From Pedobacter schmidteae (GTDB lineage: Bacteria; Bacteroidota; Bacteroidia; Sphingobacteriales; Sphingobacteriaceae), in assembly GCA_945901155.1 (NCBI GenBank), contig CAMDKO010000022.1, forward strand, positions 1 through 33,494: a stretch of 33,494 nucleotides of DNA, read 5' to 3'. Below the pieces are notes generated by a model, which was given only the letters and a program-made list of their open reading frames with translations, searched no databases and was not told where the DNA came from. The position numbers and the translations under genes were made by a program. The number at the start of each line of letters is the position of its first letter. The first letter of the stretch is position 1. This document shows, one piece after another, positions 16,875 to 25,413 of this stretch.

Positions 16875-16892
16875 CTTCCATACTCTATAAAA

Positions 16893-17822
16893 TTGGAAAA
16901 AGGATCTAAAATATTTATTGCAGGGCATCGCGGGATGGTAGGATCTGCTATTTTCAGAAAACTTCAAAAAGAGGGCTATTCCAACCTGGTTTTTAGAACT
17001 TCATCTGAACTTGATCTGAGAAATCAACAAGCTGTGACCGAATTTTTCGCTGTTGAGAAACCTGAGTATGTATTTTTAGCTGCAGCAAAAGTGGGTGGCA
17101 TAATTGCCAATAATAGGTATAAGGCTGATTTTCTTTACGAAAACTTAGCCATTCAAATGAATGTTATCCACCAGTCATATTTGAATGGCGTGAAGAAACT
17201 GATGTTCTTGGGTTCAAGCTGCATATATCCAAAGCTTGCCCCTCAACCGCTTAAAGAAGAATATTTATTAACTGGCTTGCTCGAGCCTACGAATGAGCCT
17301 TATGCCATAGCAAAAATTGCTGGAATCAAAATGTGTGAGGCATATCGCCAGCAGTATGGATGTAATTTTATATCTGTGATGCCTACCAACCTTTATGGCT
17401 ATAATGATAATTATCATCCTAAAAATTCGCATGTTTTGCCTGCTCTGATCAGAAAATTTCATGAAGCGATGGTTAATTCCAGTTCAGAAGTTATCATTTT
17501 GGGTACTGGTAGTCCGAGGCGAGAATTTTTGTTTTCGGATGATCTTGCAAATGCCTGCTTCTTTTTGATGCATAATTATGATGATCCAGGGTTTATTAAT
17601 ATTGGAACGGGGCATGACATCACTATTAAAGAATTGGCTTTATTAATTCAAAAAGTAGTTGGCTTTGAGGGTGAATTAGTATTTGATACTTCGCAACCAG
17701 ATGGAACTCCACGTAAGCTTATGGATGTTTCAAAATTAAATAGTAAGGGTTGGCATTATTTGGTTGAACTGGAACAGGGTATTAGGCTTGTTTATGAGGA
17801 TTTCAAGAATAATTATGCATAA
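16893..17822 (+). CDS. fcl: GDP-L-fucose synthase
   Basis: NADPH-dependent epimerase/reductase that turns GDP-4-keto-6-deoxymannose into GDP-L-fucose for surface polysaccharide. I choose TTG 16893: it gives [20 protein letters not shown] at the N-terminus and 309 residues, the usual family size, and it lies behind a -7 element; the longer frame from ATG 16842 adds an unconserved 17-residue tail. The Rossmann motif is GHRGMVG. The SDR catalytic Ser (GSSCIYP) and the Tyr-x3-Lys (YAIAK) are present, as is [22 protein letters not shown]. No GDP-mannose dehydratase is in the window, so its partner is elsewhere. Confidence 0.92.
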   Translation: MEKGSKIFIAGHRGMVGSAIFRKLQKEGYSNLVFRTSSELDLRNQQAVTEFFAVEKPEYVFLAAAKVGGIIANNRYKADFLYENLAIQMNVIHQSYLNGVKKLMFLGSSCIYPKLAPQPLKEEYLLTGLLEPTNEPYAIAKIAGIKMCEAYRQQYGCNFISVMPTNLYGYNDNYHPKNSHVLPALIRKFHEAMVNSSSEVIILGTGSPRREFLFSDDLANACFFLMHNYDDPGFINIGTGHDITIKELALLIQKVVGFEGELVFDTSQPDGTPRKLMDVSKLNSKGWHYLVELEQGIRLVYEDFKNNYA

Positions 17823-17834
17823 AACAGGTTTTTT

Positions 17835-18287
17835 TTAATAAGTCTCGCTATCTGGCGGGATTCCATAATCAACCATTTCTGCTTCTTTTTTATTCCTGCT
17901 TCCAGTTGATTTTATCCATTGAGATACTTTTTCAATTATCTCAACTATTAAATCAGTATTTACTGTTTTGGCAGTAGTTTGTGAAATAAGTTCAATAATA
18001 GATTTTACGATAAAACCGGATTTTGGAAATAGAAATCTATTTAACAGAAGAGGCAAACCTATACTGAAAATGCTAGTAACCCAATCTTCACCATCTTTAG
18101 TTCCTGATTTATCTTTGCTTCCAGCAAAAAAGTTGTTCAGTTTGCGTAAAAGCATGAGTGGTATCCGAATTTTAGAAGTTATTTTTTGAGCTTCAACTTT
18201 AAGTTCAGTCTCTATTTCTGTTCTAACTACTTCTAAACGAACAACTTCTTCTCGTAAATCGTCAATATTCTGGATTTTTATTCTCAT
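17835..18287 (-). CDS. Unknown protein with N-terminal coiled coil, third gene of YtxH operon
   Basis: A 150-residue protein I do not recognise. The first 40 residues are charged and heptad-like (DDLREEVVRLEVVRTEIETELK), then a conserved-looking core includes DWVTSIFSIGLPLLLNRFLFPKSG, which could be a membrane or amphipathic segment, followed by a helix and a polar tail ending GIPPDSETY. Its start overlaps the stop of the holin-III-like gene (ATGA, 18284-18287), so it is translationally coupled. The gene order recalls the YqjD/YqjE/YqjK envelope operon of proteobacteria, where the third member is also small; homology is not shown. Confidence 0.75.
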   Translation of the reverse strand: MRIKIQNIDDLREEVVRLEVVRTEIETELKVEAQKITSKIRIPLMLLRKLNNFFAGSKDKSGTKDGEDWVTSIFSIGLPLLLNRFLFPKSGFIVKSIIELISQTTAKTVNTDLIVEIIEKVSQWIKSTGSRNKKEAEMVDYGIPPDSETY

Positions 18288-18631
18288 TTTCTATCCTTAA
18301 AAACTTTTTCAATTAAGATATTAATGATTTTTTTTTCGAGGTATTTGTCTTTTAAGGAATTAAGAATGAAAGCGAGTAACAGATAAATTCCTGCAAGGAT
18401 CAGAAAACCTCCATATGAATTATTCAAAACCTCGGACAGATAAAAACCAAGAGCTAAACTTCCAAACAAAAATGCGAGAATAGTAAGAATTAAAACCAAG
18501 CCATTTGCTAGCAAATTGGCAAATAATTGCGATCCCTTATCTACAGTTTTGAGTACAGTTAATTCTGTTCGAACTTTTATATACTCCGTTACTTTCTCAA
18601 CAATTTTTTGTTGTTCAAATTCTTCTTCCAT
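18284..18631 (-). CDS. Phage-holin superfamily III / YqjE-like membrane protein
   Basis: A 115-residue protein with an amphipathic N-terminus (VEKVTEYIKVRTELTVLKTV) and two hydrophobic segments, about residues 36-63 and 71-90. This is the pattern of the DUF1469/YqjE group, often annotated 'phage holin family' although it is chromosomal and not part of a prophage here. In Proteobacteria the YqjE homologue is an inner-membrane protein found with a ribosome-associated YqjD; here the upstream partner is a YtxH protein. A role at the inner membrane under stress or stationary phase is likely. The gap from YtxH is 12 bases. Confidence 0.82.
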   Translation of the reverse strand: MEEEFEQQKIVEKVTEYIKVRTELTVLKTVDKGSQLFANLLANGLVLILTILAFLFGSLALGFYLSEVLNNSYGGFLILAGIYLLLAFILNSLKDKYLEKKIINILIEKVFKDRK

Positions 18632-18643
18632 AAGAATTTAAAT

Positions 18644-18961
18644 TTACGTTTTTATGCTGTCTTTAATTGTTTCTTCTGTATGTACAGCAGCAGAGCTGGA
18701 GGCTCCTCGGGTTTCAGTAAATTCTACTTCTGCTGATTTCATCTTCGATTTAATTTCTTCAACAACTGTATCTTTAACTTCGCTTAAGTTATCGATTTCA
18801 TCTGCCACCCGATCCTTAATACTGTCTGCCAAATTCTTTAAAGCATCAGTTAACTTATCACGTGTTTCTGAACCTTTATCAGGTGCAAATAAAATACCTA
18901 TTGCAACTCCTGCTGCTAATCCGGCAAGCATAGCAGCTAAAACTTTTGTGCTATCATTCAT
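18644..18961 (-). CDS. YtxH domain-containing protein
   Basis: A 105-residue protein with a glycine-rich membrane segment (about residues 8-27, ending GILFAPDKGSETRDKL) followed by a long amphipathic helix of apolipoprotein-like repeats, rich in Asp, Glu and Lys. This is the standard YtxH layout: N-terminal transmembrane helix and a cytoplasmic or periplasmic helical tail. YtxH-family members are general-stress proteins in Gram-positives; function in Bacteroidota is unclear. It leads the operon with the holin-III-like gene and the unknown gene, and lies 49 bases after a sigma-54 regulator gene on the same strand. Confidence 0.88.
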   Translation of the reverse strand: MNDSTKVLAAMLAGLAAGVAIGILFAPDKGSETRDKLTDALKNLADSIKDRVADEIDNLSEVKDTVVEEIKSKMKSAEVEFTETRGASSSAAVHTEETIKDSIKT

Positions 18962-19010
18962 GAATTAAATGTTGATTTTTTTATTTTAAAAATAATGCTT
19001 TTTTTGCAAT

Positions 19011-20417
19011 TTATTTTTCTGGGTTGGTCGATTTCATTTTGTTATATAGTGTCTTTCTATCGATTTTTAAAATCTTTGCGGCCTTTGTCTTATTGAAGTT
19101 AACTTCTTTCAAAACATTGATAATCGTTTTATATTCTGCTTCTATTGAAGCATTTTTGATATTATGTTTATTAATATTTACAACAATGTTTGCTCCAAAT
19201 GCTTTTTCAATGGTGTATGCTTTGGCCAATGTGGAAATTTCAAGTGGCAGTGCTTTTAACTGTATCTGGTTTCCTTCACTTAACAGGGTAGCTCTTCTAA
19301 TCACATTTTTAAGTTCACGTATATTTCCCGGCCAGTTATAGGTCATTAGGCATTCGATCACCTCATTAGAGATATCAGTTACACTTCTATTGAGTTCTGA
19401 ATTAGCTTCTTTCAGAAAATGTTCAGCAAAGATCATAATATCTTCTCCCCTTTCTCTTAAATGAGGCACTGTAATATTGAATTCATTGAATCGGTGGAAA
19501 AGATCTTCCCTAAATCGTCCTTTTTGGATGGCTTCGCCGAGATTTTCATTGGTTGCAACAAGTATTCGAATGTCTAGGTCAATTTCTTTTGTACTTCCGA
19601 TACGTTTAACTTTTCGTTCCTGTACAGTTCTTAATAAGGCCGCTTGAAGCTCATATGACAAATTACCAATCTCATCTAAAAACAAGGTTCCACCATTTGC
19701 CATTTCAAAATGCCCAATCTTAGTGTATAATGCACCTGTAAATGAACCTTTTTCATGCCCAAAAAATTCACTGCCAGCCAGTTCTTTTGTTAAAGATCCG
19801 CAATCCATGGCAATAAAAGGCTTGTCTTTTCTTGGACTATTGAAATGAATACTTTTTGCAACAGATTCTTTTCCTGTTCCGCTTGCACCGTTTAGGATCA
19901 CACTGAAATTTGTCGGTGCTACCAGTTTGATCTGTTTTAACAGTTCCTTTGAGGCGGCTTCTATCCCTACAATAAATTCTTCAGGAGTGAATTCTTCTTT
20001 AGATTCGCGTTTGGCAATTGTTACGCTACTTAGATTTATATGCTGATTTATGGCTTTTTGAGCTTCAATTGCTTTGTTGATCGTATTTAAGATTTCGTCA
20101 GGATATAGGGGTTTTGTGATATAATCATAGGCCCCCATTTTAATTAATTCAACCGCTAGTTTTATATCTGAATACCCTGTAATAATAATTACTCCCGTAT
20201 CAGGATAAGTAGCTTTGATTTTGCGTAGCATTTCTCTACCATCGGTATCTTCCAATCTATAATCACAAAGCACAAGGTTAAATGGCTCTTTTGTCATTAT
20301 TTCAAGAGCATTATTACCGTTGGTACTGGTGCTTACTTCAAAACCGTTTCTGGTTAAAAATTTGGAAAGAAGTATACCGATATTCACCTCATCGTCAACT
20401 ATTAATATTTTATTCAT
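19011..20417 (-). CDS. Sigma-54-dependent response regulator (NtrC family)
   Basis: A 468-residue activator. Receiver domain: Asp8, Asp9, phospho-acceptor Asp52, then ITGYSD and the KPLYPDEI end. AAA+ domain: Walker A GASGTGKES, the sigma-54 loop reading GSFTGA (a tolerated variant of GAFTGA), Walker B TLFLDEIG, and the MTYNWPGNIRELKNVIRRA tail. C-terminal Fis-type HTH: FNKTKAAKILKIDRKTLYNKM. It therefore binds upstream sites and drives RpoN promoters once phosphorylated. No histidine kinase is in the window. It is upstream of the YtxH operon, which may be a target, but I find no clear -24/-12 element there. Confidence 0.95.
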   Translation of the reverse strand: MNKILIVDDEVNIGILLSKFLTRNGFEVSTSTNGNNALEIMTKEPFNLVLCDYRLEDTDGREMLRKIKATYPDTGVIIITGYSDIKLAVELIKMGAYDYITKPLYPDEILNTINKAIEAQKAINQHINLSSVTIAKRESKEEFTPEEFIVGIEAASKELLKQIKLVAPTNFSVILNGASGTGKESVAKSIHFNSPRKDKPFIAMDCGSLTKELAGSEFFGHEKGSFTGALYTKIGHFEMANGGTLFLDEIGNLSYELQAALLRTVQERKVKRIGSTKEIDLDIRILVATNENLGEAIQKGRFREDLFHRFNEFNITVPHLRERGEDIMIFAEHFLKEANSELNRSVTDISNEVIECLMTYNWPGNIRELKNVIRRATLLSEGNQIQLKALPLEISTLAKAYTIEKAFGANIVVNINKHNIKNASIEAEYKTIINVLKEVNFNKTKAAKILKIDRKTLYNKMKSTNPEK

Positions 20418-20551
20418 GGTGTGAATTTATATTTTAAGCCTTTCTTTTTTAGAAAATAGGGGACGGTAAGGTATAAATATTATCGCGAATGGAAAATTTT
20501 TTTACAAATTTTGATAGATTATACGGTTTTGGCTTGTCAATTCTGGACACA

Positions 20552-21334
20552 TTATTTCCCCGTAAACTCAGCTTTTCTTTTTTCCAAAAATGCTGCTACT
20601 CCCTCGTTAAAGTCTAATGAACCAAAGCAATTAGAGAATTCGGATATCTCTGTTTCAAATCCATTCTCGCCTTCTATATAATTGGCATTTACTGCTCTGA
20701 TAGCACAAGCCACTGCAGAAGGTGAACGGCTCATGATCTTTTTTAATAGTTCTTCAGACTTGGATATAATCAGTTCAGGTTCTGTAACGTGGTTAACCAG
20801 CCCAGTTCTATATGCTTCAGTTGCGCTAACCATTTCTGCAGTGAGGATCATTTCAAGGGCTCTTCCTCTGCCTATTAACTGACTTAGGCGCTGGGTACCT
20901 CCGTATCCTGGGATTATGCCCAGGCTAACTTCGGGTAATCCCATTTTTGCAGTTGTAGCGGCAACTCTGATATGACAGGCCATGGCTAGTTCAAGCCCTC
21001 CGCCAAGTGCAAATCCGTTGATTGCTGCAATTATTGGTTTTTCACTGTTTTGAATTACATCAAAAACTTTGCTTTGCCATTCGCGGGCAAGGGCTCTGCC
21101 CTCATCGGTATTCAAATCTGCAAATTCTGATATATCTGCTCCAGCAACAAAAGCTTTCTGCCCAGCTCCTGTTATAATCAATCCACTAACAGCTTCATTA
21201 TGAAATGAATGAGTAATAGCATGATGAAGTTCAACTAATGTGACCTTATTTAATGCATTTAGTTTACTTTCACGATTAATAGTGATGTATAAAATCCTGT
21301 CACGTATTTCAACGAGAAGATTAGTAAAGTCCAT
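20552..21334 (-). CDS. Enoyl-CoA hydratase/isomerase family protein
   Basis: A 260-residue crotonase-fold enzyme. The oxyanion-hole region is GAGQKAFVAGADISEF, and both catalytic glutamates of a hydratase are in place: in NGFALGGGLELAMAC and in LPEVSLGIIPGYGGTQRL. Hydrates trans-2-enoyl-CoA in beta-oxidation or butyrate-type pathways. It is in the cytoplasm and follows the B12-binding-domain gene by 45 bases, so they are probably cotranscribed. Confidence 0.92.
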   Translation of the reverse strand: MDFTNLLVEIRDRILYITINRESKLNALNKVTLVELHHAITHSFHNEAVSGLIITGAGQKAFVAGADISEFADLNTDEGRALAREWQSKVFDVIQNSEKPIIAAINGFALGGGLELAMACHIRVAATTAKMGLPEVSLGIIPGYGGTQRLSQLIGRGRALEMILTAEMVSATEAYRTGLVNHVTEPELIISKSEELLKKIMSRSPSAVACAIRAVNANYIEGENGFETEISEFSNCFGSLDFNEGVAAFLEKRKAEFTGK

Positions 21335-21379
21335 TTCTTTATATTGATTTAGATATACGTTTTTTCCTTGATGGAATGA

Positions 21380-21799
21380 TCAGAATATACGGTTTTCTTT
21401 GACCCAGTCAGTGATGTAAGAAACGATCTCATGGGTATTTGTTCCTGGCTGAAATAGTTTGCCTACGCCCATCTCGTTAAGAATCTTCATATCATCATCA
21501 GGTATAATTCCACCTCCAGTTACCAGCACGTCATTCAGGCCTTTTTCTTTCATCAAATGCATTATTTTAGGAAAAACCGTCAGGTGTGCACCTGATAAAA
21601 TTGAAATTCCTATTGCGTCAACATCTTCCTGAAGTGCCGCATTAACTACCATTTCGGGAGTTTGTCTAAGACCGGTGTAAATAACCTCCATACCCGCATC
21701 CCTAAGAGAGGTTGCGATGATTTTTGCGCCTCTATCGTGCCCATCAAGGCCAACTTTAGCAACAAGTACACGAATGGGTCTATTTAAGTTTCCTGTCAT
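21380..21799 (-). CDS. Stand-alone cobalamin B12-binding domain (methylmalonyl-CoA mutase small-subunit type)
   Basis: I start at ATG 21799 (139 residues, MTGNLNRPIRVLVAKVGLDGHDRG), the usual size for a lone B12 domain; the longer frame to 21958 crosses the glnS promoter and adds a non-conserved segment. The motif DGHDRG is the DxHxxG loop whose histidine coordinates cobalt; GISILSGAH and GGGIIPDDD complete the nucleotide-loop sites. Such domains pair with a separate mutase large subunit (methylmalonyl-, isobutyryl- or related acyl-CoA mutases). No large subunit is within the window. The enoyl-CoA hydratase follows it. Confidence 0.92.
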   Translation of the reverse strand: MTGNLNRPIRVLVAKVGLDGHDRGAKIIATSLRDAGMEVIYTGLRQTPEMVVNAALQEDVDAIGISILSGAHLTVFPKIMHLMKEKGLNDVLVTGGGIIPDDDMKILNEMGVGKLFQPGTNTHEIVSYITDWVKENRIF

Positions 21800-21912
21800 A
21801 ATTGATATAAGTAAAAGTAAGAAGAAATTGCATTGAATTCTGCAATTAAAACTCTGGCAAGTATTAAAAAGCACATCTGCCAAATTACTATAAGGTAAAC
21901 AGTAAATTTTGC

Positions 21913-21920
21913 TATTTTTG
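21913..21920 (+). promoter_or_regulatory. -7 promoter element of glnS
   Basis: TATTTTTG fits TAnnTTTG and lies 19 bases before the glnS ATG. The intervening leader includes ACGGAGT directly before the start. A second partial match (TAAATTTTG) lies just upstream. No clean -33 TTTG is visible. Confidence 0.5.
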
Positions 21921-21939
21921 TACCCTCTTAATACGGAGT

Positions 21940-23610
21940 ATGAGCGAAGAAAAATCATTAAATTTTTTAGAAGAAATCATTGAAGAGGATATCCGAAATG
22001 GTAAAAATGACGGTCGTATTCTAACCAGATTCCCACCTGAGCCAAACGGTTATTTACACATTGGGCATGCTAAATCTATTTGTTTAAATTTTGGTCTTGC
22101 TAAAAAATATAAGGGTAAAACTAATCTTAGATTTGATGATACCAATCCTACCACTGAAGATGTAGAATATGTTGATAGTATCCGGGAAGATATTAAATGG
22201 CTTGGTTTTGAATGGGACAAGGAATTATATTCTTCTAATTATTTTGATCAACTGTATGATTTTGCATTAAATCTAATCAGATTGGGTCTGGCTTATGTGG
22301 ATGATAGTACAGCTGAAGAAATTGCTGTAGCAAAAGGAACTCCAACAGAGGCAGGTGAACCTACTCCAAACAGAAGCAGAAGTATTGAAGAGAATGTGCA
22401 GCTTTTTGAAGACATGAAGGCTGGAAAATATCCTGATGGAGCTAAGGTTTTGCGCGCAAAGGTCGATCTGGCATCACCGAATATGCATCTGCGCGATCCT
22501 TTGATGTATCGTATTAAGCATGCCCATCATCACCGAACCGGCGATAAATGGTGTATTTATCCGATGTATGATTTTGCCCATGGACAATCTGATGCAATTG
22601 AGCAAATTACCCATTCTATTTGTACTCTTGAATTTATTCCCCATCGGCCCCTATATGAATTATTTATTCAAAAGTTAAATATTTTTCCTTCTAAGCAATA
22701 TGAATTTGCCAGGTTAAATATAAATTATACGGTTATGAGTAAGCGCAAGCTGCTTCAGTTGGTTAATGAAAATTATGTAACAGGTTGGGATGATCCGCGC
22801 ATGCCAACAATTAGTGGGTTACGCCGTCGCGGATATACGCCCCTTTCTATTCGTAATTTTAGCGAGCGCATTGGTGTTGCAAGAAGAGAGAATCTAATTG
22901 ACCTTGGTTTACTTGAATTCTGTATTCGTGAAGATCTTAACAAGTTGGCATGGAGAAGAATGGTAGTGATGGATCCAGTAAAATTGATCATTAGTAATTA
23001 TCCTAAAGATCAGATTGAAGTGATGGATGCTGAAAATAATCCGGAAGTTGAGGGTGGCGACGGATCGCGTCCTATTCCTTTTAGTTCTGAATTATGGATT
23101 GAACGGGATGACTTCATGGAAGAACCAACGAAGAAATACTTCCGTTTGGGTCCGGGCCTCATGGTCCGCTTAAAAAATGCCTACATCATTCAATGTGATT
23201 CTTTTGTGAAGGATGAAACCGGTCGTGTTTCAGAAATTCATTGTACTTATATTCCAGAGTCAAAGAGTGGGAGTGATACCAGTGGAATCCACGTGAAGGG
23301 AACAATCCATTGGGTTAGTGTTGCCGGAGCAAAAACTGCCGAAATACGTTTATATGATCGTTTATTCCGTGTAGAAGATCCATCAAACGAAGAGGGAGAT
23401 TTTAAAGAGTATATAAATCCGGATAGTTTATCTGTGATTAAAAACGCATTTATAGAGCCTGATCTGGCCAATGCAAAACCTGGTTTTGGATATCAGTTTA
23501 TACGTAAAGGTTATTTTAGTCTTGATATTGATTCAAGTTCTGATCATTTGATTTTTAATCGTACCGTAACTTTGAAAGACGCCTGGGCAAAGGAAATTAG
23601 CAAATCGTAA
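21940..23610 (+). CDS. glnS: Glutaminyl-tRNA synthetase
   Basis: Class I synthetase charging tRNA-Gln. The 556-residue protein has the HIGH-type signature PPEPNGYLHIGHAKS, the KMSKS equivalent VMSKRKL, and the GlnRS-specific segments RFDDTNPTTEDVEYVDSI and HRTGDKWCIYPMYDFAHGQSD. The C-terminal half is the two-barrel anticodon-binding region. The long insertion and the 'GDKWCIYPMYDFAHG' form separate it from GluRS. Starts at ATG 21940 behind a -7 element. It ends 3 bases from the convergent amidase gene. Confidence 0.97.
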   Translation: MSEEKSLNFLEEIIEEDIRNGKNDGRILTRFPPEPNGYLHIGHAKSICLNFGLAKKYKGKTNLRFDDTNPTTEDVEYVDSIREDIKWLGFEWDKELYSSNYFDQLYDFALNLIRLGLAYVDDSTAEEIAVAKGTPTEAGEPTPNRSRSIEENVQLFEDMKAGKYPDGAKVLRAKVDLASPNMHLRDPLMYRIKHAHHHRTGDKWCIYPMYDFAHGQSDAIEQITHSICTLEFIPHRPLYELFIQKLNIFPSKQYEFARLNINYTVMSKRKLLQLVNENYVTGWDDPRMPTISGLRRRGYTPLSIRNFSERIGVARRENLIDLGLLEFCIREDLNKLAWRRMVVMDPVKLIISNYPKDQIEVMDAENNPEVEGGDGSRPIPFSSELWIERDDFMEEPTKKYFRLGPGLMVRLKNAYIIQCDSFVKDETGRVSEIHCTYIPESKSGSDTSGIHVKGTIHWVSVAGAKTAEIRLYDRLFRVEDPSNEEGDFKEYINPDSLSVIKNAFIEPDLANAKPGFGYQFIRKGYFSLDIDSSSDHLIFNRTVTLKDAWAKEISKS

Positions 23611-23613
23611 ACA

Positions 23614-24420
23614 TCATAGATATTTCTTGTACAGATTGAATAGAATTTTTATTTCTCCTTCAGTCAAAATTCCTGTTATTTCTTTTTGTGAAAAATGAAG
23701 CTGGAAGGATTTCATAGCATTTAGGGGATTTTTGATATCATACCCAATAATGCGTAGAGCTTCTATTTGGTTAAATGTTTCTGGTATAGAATCACTTAAT
23801 GTTTCATCCTGCCATAAACCATAACCGTTTTCAGCAAGTGTTTTCCACGGAAAAGTGATGTTTGGATCCACTTTTCGGCCAGGTGCAATATCTGAATGGC
23901 CGATAAAATTAGCTGCAGGAATTGAATGTGTTTTCTTAAGAATTGCTAATACTTTTAATAGGCTGTTGATTTGTACTTGGGAAAAAGACTCGAATCCATT
24001 ATTATCAAGCTCTATTCCAATTGATGCGGAGTTAATATCAGTAAGGTTGCCCCATTTTGCCGCCCCACCATGCCATGCCCTTAAATAATCATTCAGCATC
24101 TGATAAATGGCCCCATCCTTGCCAATCACATAATGGGCACTAACTTGAGTTTTAGGCAATGTGAATGTTTTTAGGGTTTGCTCGGTCGAGTTTTGAGCGG
24201 TATGATGAATAATTACGTAATTGGGTTTTCGAAGTCCAAAATTTGTGGTACCTACAAAATCTTGACCTGTTAGATTTACAGGATTAGTGCGAATAGTTCT
24301 ACTTAATTCTTTTGTATGTTTTTTATATGCTTTGTTCGTTGGGCCGTAAGGGTTTGATGAACACGATGCTATGATCATGCTTATTCCAGCAATGAACATC
24401 AAACGTATTTTTATGCGCAT
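23614..24420 (-). CDS. N-acetylmuramoyl-L-alanine amidase (AmpD-like), lipoprotein
   Basis: I start at ATG 24420 (268 residues) because it gives a lipobox, IIASC with Cys20; the longer frame overlaps a probable terminator of the upstream operon. Amidase_2 domain (about 60-200): zinc ligands His72 or His73 in VIIHHTA, His175 in FIGHSDIAPGRKVDP and Asp185, with Glu137 in IGIELDNNG as the conserved catalytic acid. It cleaves the amide bond between muramic acid and the stem peptide. Being a lipoprotein, it probably acts in peptidoglycan recycling or remodelling at the periplasmic face rather than as cytosolic AmpD. Confidence 0.92.
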   Translation of the reverse strand: MRIKIRLMFIAGISMIIASCSSNPYGPTNKAYKKHTKELSRTIRTNPVNLTGQDFVGTTNFGLRKPNYVIIHHTAQNSTEQTLKTFTLPKTQVSAHYVIGKDGAIYQMLNDYLRAWHGGAAKWGNLTDINSASIGIELDNNGFESFSQVQINSLLKVLAILKKTHSIPAANFIGHSDIAPGRKVDPNITFPWKTLAENGYGLWQDETLSDSIPETFNQIEALRIIGYDIKNPLNAMKSFQLHFSQKEITGILTEGEIKILFNLYKKYL

Positions 24421-24530
24421 GGATGTTGTTTTTTCTTTAGCCAAAATACAAGAATGCTTTCGGAATGTTAAAAGAATATAAAAAATAGTTGAACATGTAT
24501 ATCCATCTTGAAAACAACATCCTTTTTCCA

Positions 24531-24561
24531 AAAGCAATAATATCGGAATCGGCATTGCTTT
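24531..24561 (-). terminator. Stem-loop after the DUF4249 gene
   Basis: Perfect 8-bp stem, AAAGCAAT at 24531-24538 and ATTGCTTT at 24554-24561, loop 15 bases. It lies 16 bases past the DUF4249 stop and is followed on the minus strand only by TTGG, so the T-run is short. It is compatible with a weak terminator, or with stabilising the 3' end. Confidence 0.45.
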
Positions 24562-24576
24562 AAGAATGAAAATGTA

Positions 24577-25404
24577 CTATTTCAAAACAATTGAAAGGGT
24601 TGATTTAGTGTGGGCACTGAATATTCCGAGGGCTCCGTTACTGATATTAGAATTAGGATTTGCTGGAGCTACCGGCGGACCGCCGTTTCCTCCAATCTGG
24701 CTAATTGCAAAGTAATATTTGAACACATTTCGGTCTATAGATTGCATTTCAATAGTGATGATATCGCCTGACTTCAAATCATCGCCATCATAATTGATTA
24801 CATCCGAAACAGCATTTCCATTATTAAACCGGTCTTCAGAAACAATATCTGCCTGATATTTATTATTGATCTTTACCAGGTATCGGTACTGATTCTGTAC
24901 ACCTGAAGGATCTTTATAATAGACAGTGGGATATATATTTGCATTTCCAAAAAAGCTAAGTTTTTTGAACCCTACAGAATCGGGGATTACAGGTAAAGGC
25001 ATGGTGGAGCTGGCAGTATACAACTTTCCATCTGCCAGAATTTCAAGCTTATAAGTTTGTCCGGGTGTTCCTTTTAACCTTTGACTTCTATACAAACCTG
25101 GGGATACTTCTATAAAAGTAATTGGCATGCCACCAGGAGTGATAATGTTCACATTTGCCCCTTTAAAACCATTGAAAGTATTTGACTCTGTAAAAGGGGT
25201 GGTTTTTGAAATTTTGACAAATTGATTTTCAATCTGGTCGCTGATACTGCCTTCTATCACTATAACTGACTCTGCCTTTTTCAGATCAAGATTGATTACT
25301 TTTTCGCAAGATGAAAACAAGAATAAACTGACAAGAATTACCAGCTTATAATTAAGTTTTGATGCCTGAAAAAAAGGTATAATGGTCATAAGAAAGTTCA
25401 TCAT
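24577..25404 (-). CDS. DUF4249-family lipoprotein
   Basis: A 275-residue lipoprotein. The lipobox LFSSC at about residues 29-33 is preceded by a hydrophobic stretch, then CEKVINLDLKKAESVIVIEG, the hallmark start of DUF4249. The body is beta-rich. In Bacteroidota these proteins are encoded next to a TonB-dependent receptor with a carboxypeptidase-like N-terminal domain and are thought to sit on the receptor or to bind its substrate, though the function is not proven. It follows the TonB receptor by 9 bases. The protein ends abruptly after AHTKSTLSIVLK, as is normal for the family. Confidence 0.9.
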   Translation of the reverse strand: MMNFLMTIIPFFQASKLNYKLVILVSLFLFSSCEKVINLDLKKAESVIVIEGSISDQIENQFVKISKTTPFTESNTFNGFKGANVNIITPGGMPITFIEVSPGLYRSQRLKGTPGQTYKLEILADGKLYTASSTMPLPVIPDSVGFKKLSFFGNANIYPTVYYKDPSGVQNQYRYLVKINNKYQADIVSEDRFNNGNAVSDVINYDGDDLKSGDIITIEMQSIDRNVFKYYFAISQIGGNGGPPVAPANPNSNISNGALGIFSAHTKSTLSIVLK

Positions 25405-25413
25405 TGTTTCATT

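Noticed and set aside
18284-18631. Prophage suggested by the 'phage holin' family
   Set aside because: No integrase, capsid, terminase or att sites; the gene sits in a YtxH operon and is of the chromosomal YqjE-type.
18654-18968. 104-residue open frame opposite the YtxH gene
   Set aside because: Antisense shadow; serine-rich translation arises from the coding strand's composition.
21800-21958. N-terminal extension of the B12-binding domain
   Set aside because: The extension is not conserved-looking, crosses the glnS -7 element and lies upstream of an ATG that gives the standard B12-domain size.
24421-24555. N-terminal extension of the amidase
   Set aside because: It would overlap the stem-loop after the DUF4249 gene; the ATG at 24420 gives a proper lipobox.
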